64,000 nt of DNA from Bacteroidales bacterium (lineage in GTDB: Bacteria > Bacteroidota > Bacteroidia > Bacteroidales > Lentimicrobiaceae): positions 186,001 through 250,000 of the forward strand of contig JAEUTG010000029.1 in the NCBI GenBank assembly GCA_016788045.1, given 5' to 3'. Below, piece by piece: positions 53,825 to 62,371 of this stretch (its first letter is position 1; each line of letters opens with the position of its first letter). The notes under the pieces are model-generated. The model saw nothing but the letters and a program-made list of their open reading frames with translations, did no database searches and was not told the origin of the DNA. The position numbers and the translations under genes were made by a program.

Positions 53825-54957
53825 TGTATCGGAAATTCAGGTCTGAGGTAGCCCGCCACTACCGCAATATCCTTGGCTGGCGGACAAACCGGAAGATCAT
53901 TGTTTTTGAGTCTGATGACTGGGGCAGCATACGGATGCCGTCAAAAGAAGTATATCAGGCCTGCCTCAAAGCCGGTTATCCTGTTGACCGCAATGTCTAT
54001 GAAAAGCTTGATACCCTTGAAAGTAATCAGGACCTTGAGTTACTGTTTGAACTTCTTACCGGGTATAGAGACGGTGCCGGAAACCATCCCCTGATCACCG
54101 CCAACTGCCTGGTGGCCAATCCCGATTTTGATGCCATTGCAGCTTCCGGATATCAGGAATATCATTATGAATCAGTAAAAAAGACGTTTTTGCGTTATCC
54201 TGGCTGTGAAAGAGGATTTGATTTATGGATGGAAGGGCTGTCGTCGGGTGTTTTCAGGATGCAGTTTCATGGCAGAGAACACCTGAATGTTGAATTGTTC
54301 AGCAGTGCTCTGAAGAACAACGATGCCGATATCAGGTTTGCTATACAGCACAATATGCCGGGCATCATGAGCAAAGCAAACGGTGATACCGGTAACCACT
54401 ATGTTGAGGCAACCAATTACAGGTCGCAAACCGGGAAAATGGAAGTTGGACGTATCATTGATGAAGGGTTGCGGAGTTTCGCTGCTTTGACCGGTTATGC
54501 TTCTGAATCCATCATTCCGACCAATTACATCTGGAGTCCCGATTTTAATGAAACGGTTTTTAAACACGGAGTCAGATATTTTCAAGGCTACAGGAAACTG
54601 AGCGAGCCCGGGCTAAACGGAAACCCGAAAGTCGTTCACACCCATTTTCTTGGGAAAAAAAACAAGCTGGGCCAGCTATTTCTTGTCAGAAACGGAAACT
54701 TTGAACCCGCTTTACTCAGAGGGAATTCTGCAGTGGAAGGGTGCCTTCGCGACATTGCAGCCTCCTTCAGGATGATGAAACCAGCAATTATCAGCACTCA
54801 TCGCATCAATTTTGTGGGTGGACTTGAAATCAGCAACCGTGATCATACACTGAGACAGCTGAAGCGCCTTTTGGATACCATTGTTACCCTGTGGCCTGAG
54901 GTAGAGTTTATGTCATCTGATGGCCTGGGAAATGTAATTGCAAAAGATAAAAGCTAA
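53824..54957 (+). CDS. CE4-like polysaccharide deacetylase family protein, paralogue 2
   Basis: This 377-residue protein is the second paralogue. It keeps FESDDWGSIRMPS (Asp31/Asp32), QFHGREHLNV (His149/His153), FLGKKNKLGQ, RNGNFEPA and KPAIISTHRINFVGG. The middle part diverges most from paralogue 1 (residues 160-260), where substrate contacts would lie. The ATG at 53824 overlaps the stop of paralogue 1 by one base, and a GTG just before is less likely. Adjacent copies suggest tandem duplication and then specialisation for different residues or positions in the glycan. Confidence 0.7.
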   Translation: MYRKFRSEVARHYRNILGWRTNRKIIVFESDDWGSIRMPSKEVYQACLKAGYPVDRNVYEKLDTLESNQDLELLFELLTGYRDGAGNHPLITANCLVANPDFDAIAASGYQEYHYESVKKTFLRYPGCERGFDLWMEGLSSGVFRMQFHGREHLNVELFSSALKNNDADIRFAIQHNMPGIMSKANGDTGNHYVEATNYRSQTGKMEVGRIIDEGLRSFAALTGYASESIIPTNYIWSPDFNETVFKHGVRYFQGYRKLSEPGLNGNPKVVHTHFLGKKNKLGQLFLVRNGNFEPALLRGNSAVEGCLRDIAASFRMMKPAIISTHRINFVGGLEISNRDHTLRQLKRLLDTIVTLWPEVEFMSSDGLGNVIAKDKS

Positions 54958-54961
54958 ACGG

Positions 54962-55039
54962 ATGGTTAAAAAGATATTGCTGAATAAAAATCTTTCCTTT
55001 AAAAGCTGGATCAGGAATTTCCTTAAAGGTTTTAAGTAA
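54962..55039 (+). pseudogene. Short frame resembling the N-terminus of the following ATP-grasp protein
   Basis: This 25-codon frame reads MVKKILLNKNLSFKSWIRN and aligns without gaps to the N-terminus of the next protein (MYSKILFNPKLPVRHRLRN), with K, I, L, N, L, R, N in the same places. It lies directly between paralogue 2 and that gene. It may be the residue of a duplicated ATP-grasp gene, or a small basic peptide. The match is short, so support is limited. Confidence 0.3.
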
Positions 55040-55055
55040 CTCTTTTATTGAGTCT

Positions 55056-56183
55056 ATGTATTCAAAGATTCTTTTTAATCCGAAGTTACCAGTCAGGCAC
55101 CGGCTCAGGAATCTGGTCGCCTATTTTTTTGTTAAACGGGGTGCCAGGCTTGCCTGGAAAGACATGTTCGGGCGGTTTTACCGCACAAGTCCCGAAAACT
55201 TCAGGCCTGCCGCTCCGGATATGGAGAAAAAACATGCCGCTTACTGGAGCTGCTTCTCCCGGAAGGTAAATCTCTCAACATACCGGGTGTGCAGGAATAT
55301 TTCGGGTGTTGATGATATGCGTTATATTCCCGAAGAGATTTACATTGCAGATATTGAGTCAACACTTAACCGCGATGTTACCATCGATTATCTGTCGAAT
55401 AAAAGCATTGCCAATCATTGGTTCCCTGAAGGGATTTTTCCGAAGGATTACTTTCACAATATTGATGGCGAATACCTGGATGCTTCCCTGAACCCGATAT
55501 CTTATGCAGAAATGGAGTCGATTTCCGGGTCTTTAAACTACCCGGTGGTAATCAAGCCCAACAGGGATTCTTATGGGGGTAAGGATGTTTTCTTCCCACG
55601 TGATCCGGAGGAACTTCTGGGACACGCAAAATCCATGAAAAATTTCGTGGTGCAGGAGAGAATCCGGCAACATGAATTTTTTGACAAATACAACAGGCAT
55701 GGCCTCAATACCCTGCGGGTGGTGTTGTACCGTTCTGTCAAAGACAACCTCTTGCACGTTATCAATATTTCAATGAGAATGGGGATAGGAGGGGGGCTTG
55801 ATAACCTCTCTTCCGGAGGGATTCTTACTTTTATCCGCAAAGACGGCACCATGAACGGGTTTGCCCTGAATAAATTCGGGTTGAAATACACGGAACACCC
55901 TGATTCACACCTGAAATTCACAGAAAAGATTCCGGATATTGACAAATTAATTGAATTGGCCAAAAGGGTCACCCACAAAATCTTCTATGCCCGCATTGTG
56001 AGCCTGGATGCCTGTTATGACGCTAACAGCACATGGAGACTCGTCGAAGCAAATGTTCTGGGGCAGCATACCATTAAATTTGCCCAGAACGCCGGACAGC
56101 CCTTCTTTGGTGAATTTACCGATGAAGTGGTAGAGTATTGTGAAAAAAACCATTGGGCGCTTACCTATAACCCAGGAAGATAA
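55056..56183 (+). CDS. Sugar-transfer-associated ATP-grasp protein
   Basis: This 375-residue protein matches the ATP-grasp group found in polysaccharide loci (Pfam ATPgrasp_ST). The ATP-binding strand is YPVVIKPNRDSYGGKDVFF, followed by FVVQERIRQH, NTLRVVLYR, and the metal-binding end DACYDANSTWRLVEANVLG with Glu and Asn. ATP-grasp enzymes form acyl-phosphates and link them to amines or thiols, usually making amides or peptides. The substrate here is unknown; attachment of an amino acid or amine to a sugar acid is the simplest idea. It directly follows the CE4-like pair and precedes another ATP-grasp gene. Confidence 0.82.
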   Translation: MYSKILFNPKLPVRHRLRNLVAYFFVKRGARLAWKDMFGRFYRTSPENFRPAAPDMEKKHAAYWSCFSRKVNLSTYRVCRNISGVDDMRYIPEEIYIADIESTLNRDVTIDYLSNKSIANHWFPEGIFPKDYFHNIDGEYLDASLNPISYAEMESISGSLNYPVVIKPNRDSYGGKDVFFPRDPEELLGHAKSMKNFVVQERIRQHEFFDKYNRHGLNTLRVVLYRSVKDNLLHVINISMRMGIGGGLDNLSSGGILTFIRKDGTMNGFALNKFGLKYTEHPDSHLKFTEKIPDIDKLIELAKRVTHKIFYARIVSLDACYDANSTWRLVEANVLGQHTIKFAQNAGQPFFGEFTDEVVEYCEKNHWALTYNPGR

Positions 56184-56218
56184 AATTTCCGGTTGAAACT
56201 ATTTTCTGAAATCCTATT

Positions 56219-57241
56219 ATGAAGATTGCAATTCACCATTCCGAAGTTTCATTCAGTCCTCACTGGATTGAATATTGCAGGCTGAACGGGATCGACCATA
56301 AGATTGTTGATTGTTACAAATCCGATATTGTATCTCAGCTCAGCGACTGTGATGCCCTGATGTGGCACCACCATCACATGTTTTCGAAGGATATCCTCTT
56401 TGCGAAGCAGTTGCTCTATGCACTGGAAATGTCGGGCAAGGTTGTATTTCCTGATTTCAGGAGCGGATGGCACTTTGATGATAAGGTGGGACAGAAGTAC
56501 CTGTTTGAAGCCATAGGGGCGCCGCTGATCCCCTCGTATGTCTTTTATTCGGAGGCTGATGCACTTGCCTGGGCCGCCAAAACGGAGTTCCCGAAGGTGT
56601 TTAAGCTCAGGGGCGGGTCGTCAGGGTCGAATGTCAGACTGGCTGCCGACTACCACCAGGCCAGGAAACTCATCAAACGAATGTTTGGCCGGGGATTCAG
56701 CAATTACAACGCTGCAGGAATTCTGAAAGACAGGTACCTGCACTACAAAAAGGGGAAGGAAACCCTGTCCGGATTAATCAAAGGCTTCGGACAGCTCTTT
56801 ATAAAGACACCTTTCGCCCGCGTAGCCGGACACGAACGAGGCTATGCCTATTTTCAGGATTTTATTCCCGGCAATACCCACGACATCCGGATTACTTATG
56901 TTGCAGGTAAGATATTTGCACTCCGCCGCAGGGTAAGAAAAGGCGATTTCAGGGCTTCAGGAGGCGGATTGCAGGAACATGACATCTCTAAAATTCCGCT
57001 GGAAGCAGTAAGGATCGGGTTTGAGGTAGCCGAAAAACTCAATGCCCAGAATGCCGCTTATGATTTCGTGATTTCAGAAAAAGGCCCGGTAATCGTTGAG
57101 GTAAGCTATGGTTTTGGCTACGATCCCCAACAGTTCGACTTCGGATACTGGGACAGGAATTTGGAGTGGCACGAAGGGAAGTTTAATCCTTACGGATGGA
57201 TGGTGGATCTTGTTGTTGAACAGGTGAAAAATAAAGCGTGA
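56219..57241 (+). CDS. ATP-grasp ligase, RimK/glutathione-synthetase-like
   Basis: This 340-residue protein has the ATP-grasp layout: an N-terminal Rossmann-like part with DCDALMWHHHHMF, then FPKVFKLRGGSSGSNVRL as ATP-binding strand, a YFQDFIPGNTHDIRITYV strand with the Lys/Arg contact, FRASGGG and the metal-binding VIVEVSYGFGYD. It is of the RimK/glutathione-synthetase type, which joins carboxylates with amines at the expense of ATP. It is 35 bases after the first ATP-grasp gene and overlaps the next glycosyltransferase gene by 4 bases. Two different ligases side by side suggest successive conjugation steps. Confidence 0.82.
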   Translation: MKIAIHHSEVSFSPHWIEYCRLNGIDHKIVDCYKSDIVSQLSDCDALMWHHHHMFSKDILFAKQLLYALEMSGKVVFPDFRSGWHFDDKVGQKYLFEAIGAPLIPSYVFYSEADALAWAAKTEFPKVFKLRGGSSGSNVRLAADYHQARKLIKRMFGRGFSNYNAAGILKDRYLHYKKGKETLSGLIKGFGQLFIKTPFARVAGHERGYAYFQDFIPGNTHDIRITYVAGKIFALRRRVRKGDFRASGGGLQEHDISKIPLEAVRIGFEVAEKLNAQNAAYDFVISEKGPVIVEVSYGFGYDPQQFDFGYWDRNLEWHEGKFNPYGWMVDLVVEQVKNKA

Positions 57242-58323
57242 AGAAAAAAAGACTCTGTCTGCTTATCTCAACCATGGGCCCGGGCGGTATGCAGAAGGCC
57301 ATGAGTGTACTGGCCGATTATTTTGCTGATCGTGAGGATGTTGAAACCCATCTGGTTTTATATGGCATCTCCCATGAAGTGTTCTTCAGGCTCCCGGAGA
57401 ATGTCATCCTGCACACCCCTGATTTCGTATTCAACAACAATCGCCGGTTTATCAGCACCATCAAAACTTTGCTCTTTCTGCGCCGCAGGATCAGGGAACT
57501 TGCCCCTTCATCGGTACTCAGCTACGGGGAATACTGGAACAGTTTTGTGCTCATCGCCCTGTTCGGGTTAAAGTTTCCTGTGTTTGTATCCGACCGCTGC
57601 CAGCCCGATAAAAGCCTGGGAAAACTGCACGATTTCCTTCGAAAAATATTGTATCCCAGGGCTGCCGGGATTATAACCCAAACCGGAAAGGCAAAGGATA
57701 TCTACAGCAGGCTGGTGGCTAACTCCAACATTGCAGTAATCGGAAACCCCATTCAGCCCCTGCCCTTTGTGAAGGATTTTCATGAAAGGGAGAAGGTCGT
57801 CCTCAGTGTTGGCCGGCTGATTGCTTCGAAACACCACGACATGCTGATCGATATTTTTCTAAGCATCAGTCAGCCCGGCTGGAAGCTGGTAATTGTCGGC
57901 GGGGATATTTCATACTCAAACAGGCAGAAGGAATTGCAGCAGAAGATAGATGCACTCGATGCCGGTGACCGGGTTGTTCTGGCCGGAAATGTAAGCAATG
58001 TAGGGGATTATTACCTGAACAGCCGGATTTTTGCCTTTACATCAAGTTCTGAAGGTTTCCCTAACGTAATCGGTGAGGCCATGGCAGCCGGGCTGCCTGT
58101 GGTGGCCTTCGATTGTATCGCGGGTCCTTCCGATATGATTGAGGACGGAAAAAATGGGTTTCTGGTTCCTCTGTTTGACCAGGAGGTTTTTGCAGAAAAG
58201 CTATCAGCAGTCATGTCTGATGAAAGCCTGCAGCTCAGTATGGGTAAAGCATCAGAAGAACTCATCCGGAAGTTTGTTCCCGATCAGATAGGCCTGAAGT
58301 ACCACAGGGTATTGTTCAGCTAG
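57238..58323 (+). CDS. Glycosyltransferase, GT4
   Basis: This 361-residue GT4 protein opens MKKKRLCLLISTMGPGGMQKAMSVLADYF, the typical glycine-rich acceptor loop, and ends with VSDRCQP, GLPVVAFDCIAGPSDMIEDG and the EGFPNVIGEAMAAG donor motif with the E-x7-E pattern. It starts at GTG 57238, sharing 4 bases (GTGA) with the stop of the ATP-grasp gene. It probably adds a sugar to the repeat unit. Donor unknown; the N-acetylgalactosamine-type GT4s are the nearest familiar group. Confidence 0.87.
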   Translation: MKKKRLCLLISTMGPGGMQKAMSVLADYFADREDVETHLVLYGISHEVFFRLPENVILHTPDFVFNNNRRFISTIKTLLFLRRRIRELAPSSVLSYGEYWNSFVLIALFGLKFPVFVSDRCQPDKSLGKLHDFLRKILYPRAAGIITQTGKAKDIYSRLVANSNIAVIGNPIQPLPFVKDFHEREKVVLSVGRLIASKHHDMLIDIFLSISQPGWKLVIVGGDISYSNRQKELQQKIDALDAGDRVVLAGNVSNVGDYYLNSRIFAFTSSSEGFPNVIGEAMAAGLPVVAFDCIAGPSDMIEDGKNGFLVPLFDQEVFAEKLSAVMSDESLQLSMGKASEELIRKFVPDQIGLKYHRVLFS

Positions 58324-58352
58324 GATTCAGACAAAACCATATCAAACTGACG

Positions 58353-58907
58353 ATGAACCGGACTGTAAAATGCGATCTGTACAGGTACCTCAATCAGGAG
58401 TATAGTTTTACAGTATTTCTGCGGGGGCTCAGAATTCCGGGTTTTCGTTATACCTATTTCCTGCGGATGGCCTCAAGGAAGAAAAAAGGATCATTTTCAT
58501 GGATATTTCTTCGCCTTCTGCTGAGGCGGTATTCCTACAGGTTTGGCTTTCAGATACCTTACAATGCCCGAATTGGAGAGGGATTTTATATCGGACATTC
58601 AGGTACAGTCATTGTCAACGAGCAGGCCGTGATTGGCAAAAACTGCAATATCTCACCCGGAGTTACCATTGGCCAGACAAACCGGGGGGCCAAAGCCGGT
58701 ACACCTGTAATCGGTGATTGCGTGTGGATGGGTACCAACTCAGTCATCGTTGGCGGTATTACCATTGGTACGGATGTGATGATTGCTCCCGGTGCTTTTG
58801 TGAATTTTGATGTGCCCGATCACTCGATTGTCATCGGGAATCCCGGTAAGATTATCAGTCGTGCCCGGGCTACAGAAGGATACATTGAGTTTGTCAGACC
58901 TGAGTAA
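58353..58907 (+). CDS. Left-handed beta-helix acyltransferase (serine acetyltransferase-like)
   Basis: This 184-residue hexapeptide-repeat protein resembles serine acetyltransferase/WcaB-type enzymes: an N-terminal helical part, then IGEGFYIGHSGTVIVNE, IGKNCNISPGVTIGQ, CVWMGTNSVIVGGITIG and a closing VIGNPGK. The active-site histidine would be in YIGHSG. It likely acetylates a sugar hydroxyl or amino group of the polysaccharide. It stands 29 bases after a GT4 gene and 52 bases before a GT2 gene. Cysteine biosynthesis (CysE) is unlikely in this setting. Confidence 0.85.
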   Translation: MNRTVKCDLYRYLNQEYSFTVFLRGLRIPGFRYTYFLRMASRKKKGSFSWIFLRLLLRRYSYRFGFQIPYNARIGEGFYIGHSGTVIVNEQAVIGKNCNISPGVTIGQTNRGAKAGTPVIGDCVWMGTNSVIVGGITIGTDVMIAPGAFVNFDVPDHSIVIGNPGKIISRARATEGYIEFVRPE

Positions 58908-58959
58908 GTCAACTTTGTGATCAGCTGAATCTGTTGACGGAAATTACATCCCAAGCCCG

Positions 58960-59949
58960 GTGATCCATACATCCCGACCATATCTGAGCATAATCATCCC
59001 TGTTTTCAACAGCGAGCTTCACCTGAACCGGTGCATCGACAGCCTGCTTGAAACGTCATTTCAGAACATCGAAATTCTGCTCATCAACGATGGAAGTTCC
59101 GACGGAAGTGGAAGCATCTGCAATACATACGCTCAACGAGATTCCAGGATCAAGGCTTTTCATCAACACAATGCCGGAGTGGCGGCTGCCCGAAACAGGG
59201 GAGTGCGGGAATCTTCAGGAGAATGGATATACTTTGTTGATTCGGATGACTGGGTCGATAAGGACAGCCTTACTGATCTGATTCAAACAGTTAAAAAATA
59301 CCCTGAGGCAGAGGTTGTGCGATGTTTTCCCAGGGAGATCAGGGAAAGTGTTCCTTCCCTGAATGCGAAGATGCCTGTTAAGGAGAAGTTGTATGAACGG
59401 GATGATTTTCTGATAGAGGACCTGTTGGGTGGATATGTTCATTCACTGCTTGTTTCAAAAGCCTTGCTTGATGCGCATGATCTCAGATTCGATCAAAGTC
59501 TGGCATTTGGCGAAGACATTGAATTCACTTTCCGCTGCGTTCTTAATTCGCGTAAGGTTCTGGTTTACCATAAGGCATTCTATAACTATGTGCTGAACGA
59601 TGTTTCCTATTCTCACAGTATGCCTTTGTCGAAGATCGCTTACCTGCTGAAAACAGCCACCGTGATGAATCATTACGCAGGAGGCTTTTCAGGGGAAGCA
59701 GTCAGGCTACGGTCGCAGAAACTGCTGAACACTGGATTGTATTCTTTTTTTATCAACATTTCTAACCATCAGCCAATGTCTGAAATCAGCAACCGGGAGG
59801 TGAAGCGTCAGCTTTGGGATTTTTTAAAGCAGAATAACCTTAATCTTTTGAAAATTAACTTCCTGAATGCTGTTTTAACGATGATTTCACTCCTGAATGT
59901 TAAACTGGTTATTTATTCCTATAAAATGCTGACTGCGGTTAAGCGTTAG
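58960..59949 (+). CDS. Glycosyltransferase family 2
   Basis: This 329-residue GT-A protein has a textbook family 2 N-terminus: LSIIIPVFNSELHLNRCIDS, INDGSSDGS, NAGVAAARNRGV and the metal-binding FVDSDDWVDKD. A C-terminal hydrophobic stretch near residues 300-320 suggests membrane contact. The only plausible start is GTG 58960, since no in-frame ATG precedes the core fold. It probably elongates the repeat unit with a sugar from a UDP donor. Confidence 0.9.
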   Translation: MIHTSRPYLSIIIPVFNSELHLNRCIDSLLETSFQNIEILLINDGSSDGSGSICNTYAQRDSRIKAFHQHNAGVAAARNRGVRESSGEWIYFVDSDDWVDKDSLTDLIQTVKKYPEAEVVRCFPREIRESVPSLNAKMPVKEKLYERDDFLIEDLLGGYVHSLLVSKALLDAHDLRFDQSLAFGEDIEFTFRCVLNSRKVLVYHKAFYNYVLNDVSYSHSMPLSKIAYLLKTATVMNHYAGGFSGEAVRLRSQKLLNTGLYSFFINISNHQPMSEISNREVKRQLWDFLKQNNLNLLKINFLNAVLTMISLLNVKLVIYSYKMLTAVKR

Positions 59950-60032
59950 CCGGTTAAAGCATGCCTTAGTGAAATGGAAGTATATCAGGGTTTTAAAGAT
60001 TACAGGCACGGATATGAAAAAAAAGTATATAG

Positions 60033-61172
60033 ATGTACGGTGACCTGAAAGCCAGGCTAAGGCGCAACCTGCTCAACATGCCTGGCTGGAGAAGCAGGCG
60101 CAGGATTTTGGTGATTGAATCCGATGATTGGGGCTCAGTTCGCATGGCCTCGCGGGAAGCTTACAGCTATTTTCTGAAATCCGGGTATCCTGTTGACAAG
60201 GATCCTTATAACCGGTACGACGCTCTTGAATCAAACGAGGACCTTGAGATGCTTTTCTCAGTATTGTCATCGGTTCACGACAAAAACGGGAATCCGGCCG
60301 TTTTTACAGCCAACAGTCTGGTGGCCAATCCTGATTATCAGAGGATTGAAGAAAGCGGCTTCCGGCAATACCATTATGAATTTTTCACCGGAACCCTGAA
60401 CCGATACCCCAATCACCACCGGGTAATGGATCTGTATCGTGAAGGGATCTGCAGCAGGCTTATCAAACCACAGTTTCACGGCAGGGAGCATCTGAATGTT
60501 CCCTTGTGGATGGATGCTCTGGGCAGACAAGACAAGGTGGTGCTTGAGGCTTTCAGGTTCGGGATGCACAGCGTTCATGCCGAGGAGAATCCGGTTTATT
60601 TCAACGAATATACCGATGCGCTTGCCTGCCATACTCCTGATCAGCTTGAATTGTTGCCGGCTGTGCTGACCGATGGAATAAAAATCTTCGAAAAGATATG
60701 GGGTTATAAGCCGGCTTCCTTTATGGCCCCCTGCTTTATCTGGAATTCACAGCTGGAAAAACCACTGGCTGATGCAGGTGTCCGTTACCTGCAAGGCATG
60801 GTGAACCAGTTTCAGCCGATATTCGGACAGCCCTACAGGTATAAACTAAAATATCATTATCTGGGCCAGAAAAACAAGTTTGGTCAGCGGTACCTGATCC
60901 GCAATGTTTTTTTTGAACCCAGCCATTTTCCCGATGCCGACAATGTGGGAAAAAGCCTTAAACGCATTGAAGTAGCCTTTGCCTGGGGAAAACCGGCCAT
61001 CCTCAGTTCTCACAGGCTCAATTACATGGGAACGCTGGATCCCGCCAACCGCGACAGGGGCCTGAAGCAGCTTAGCCAATTGCTGAAAGCGGTGGTAAAA
61101 AAATGGCCTGATGTTGAATTCCTATCCTCCGACCAGCTCGGCGACCTTATCAATGGCGGGAAAGGCAACTAA
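60033..61172 (+). CDS. CE4-like polysaccharide deacetylase family protein, paralogue 3
   Basis: This 379-residue third paralogue carries IESDDWGSVRMAS (Asp31/Asp32), QFHGREHLNVPLW (His149/His153), YLGQKNKFGQ, RNVFFEPS, KPAILSSHRLNYMG and FLSSDQLGDLI. It is closer in its central region to paralogue 1 than to paralogue 2. It is separated from the other two by five genes, 84 bases after a GT2 gene and 3 bases before a GT4 gene. Together the three suggest stepwise deacetylation or a family of related chain-modifying proteins. Confidence 0.7.
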   Translation: MYGDLKARLRRNLLNMPGWRSRRRILVIESDDWGSVRMASREAYSYFLKSGYPVDKDPYNRYDALESNEDLEMLFSVLSSVHDKNGNPAVFTANSLVANPDYQRIEESGFRQYHYEFFTGTLNRYPNHHRVMDLYREGICSRLIKPQFHGREHLNVPLWMDALGRQDKVVLEAFRFGMHSVHAEENPVYFNEYTDALACHTPDQLELLPAVLTDGIKIFEKIWGYKPASFMAPCFIWNSQLEKPLADAGVRYLQGMVNQFQPIFGQPYRYKLKYHYLGQKNKFGQRYLIRNVFFEPSHFPDADNVGKSLKRIEVAFAWGKPAILSSHRLNYMGTLDPANRDRGLKQLSQLLKAVVKKWPDVEFLSSDQLGDLINGGKGN

Positions 61173-61175
61173 AGC

Positions 61176-62321
61176 ATGTCAACAGGAGACCGGAAGAAAA
61201 TACTGATTGTAATTCCTTCGCTCGAAGAAGGGGGGGCTGAAAGGGTGCTGGTAAATCTGCTCAGGAGGCTCGATTACAGCCGTTTTGAAGTTGACCTCTG
61301 CGTGGTTGAGAACCGGGGAATCTACTTTAATGATATTCCGGAGCAGGTTAAGGTAATCACCATCTTTGATAGTTCCCTGCTCTGCAGAATTTTTTCAAAC
61401 GTTCATATAAGGTTTAATATCAATTATTTATATAAGCTGATTGTTAACCGGAAAATTCAAAAGCATTACAATACGGGCATTTCTTTCCTCGACAGCTCAT
61501 TTACTGATATTCTTTTTTTTCTGGGAAATAAAACAGAAAAAAAGATTGCCTGGGTGCATTCAAGTTATCAGACTTATCGTAACTTTAAGAAGTTTTTTAC
61601 GGATAGATATACTAAGAGGGTTATTAATTTCAGGTACAGATTACTGGATCACATTGTCTTTGTTTCAGAGGATTCCAGATCAGAATTCCGTCAGATTTTC
61701 GGGGAATTCAGGTCAATGAAGGTCATCTACAACATGATCGATGCAGCGGACGTTCTGAGTAAAGCAGATGAAGCGATTGACGAAAAGTTTGATTATGAAT
61801 TGATTAACATTGTTGCGTTGGGAGTTCTTTTACCGGTTAAAGCTTATGATAAACTGATTGAAGCTGCTGCTTTACTTAAAAAGGATGGCCTTGGTTTCAA
61901 AATCAGAATATTGGGTAACGGCTATCTTGAGCCACAGCTCAGGCAGTTGATTGAAAGGCTGGATGTTGCAGATGTTGTTGAGCTTAAAGGTTTCAGGTCA
62001 AATCCATACCCATTCCTGAAATCATCGCAGGTGTTCGTCATGACTTCAGTTTCAGAAGGACTGCCAACAGCCTTGTGTGAAGCCATGGTACTCGGACTCC
62101 CCGCGGTGGTGACTGATAGCAGCGGATGCAGGGAACTGGTTGGATACGGTGAGTTCGGGATAATGACAGAACAAACAACCGAAGGCATTTATTCCGGATT
62201 AAAAGCATTGATTTCAAGTAAGGAAAGCAGAGAATATTTCAGTAAAAAATCATTGCAAAGGGCAGAGATCTTTAACGACACAAAGGTGCTGGCCCAGGTA
62301 ACCGGCCTGATCAGTGAATAG
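61176..62321 (+). CDS. Glycosyltransferase, GT4
   Basis: This 381-residue GT4 glycosyltransferase begins KKILIVIPSLEEGGAERVLVNLLRRLD, the classic acceptor-domain start, and has IVALGVLLPVKAYDKLIEA, ILGNGYLEPQLRQLIE and SVSEGLPTALCEAMVLGLP in the donor domain with the Glu-rich EGLPTALCE motif. It follows paralogue 3 by 3 bases and probably acts on the same glycan. Donor unknown. Confidence 0.89.
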   Translation: MSTGDRKKILIVIPSLEEGGAERVLVNLLRRLDYSRFEVDLCVVENRGIYFNDIPEQVKVITIFDSSLLCRIFSNVHIRFNINYLYKLIVNRKIQKHYNTGISFLDSSFTDILFFLGNKTEKKIAWVHSSYQTYRNFKKFFTDRYTKRVINFRYRLLDHIVFVSEDSRSEFRQIFGEFRSMKVIYNMIDAADVLSKADEAIDEKFDYELINIVALGVLLPVKAYDKLIEAAALLKKDGLGFKIRILGNGYLEPQLRQLIERLDVADVVELKGFRSNPYPFLKSSQVFVMTSVSEGLPTALCEAMVLGLPAVVTDSSGCRELVGYGEFGIMTEQTTEGIYSGLKALISSKESREYFSKKSLQRAEIFNDTKVLAQVTGLISE

Positions 62322-62371
62322 TTCACCGGTTTCTGACATTATTTTAACGAGATATCAGCCATAGGCTATAT

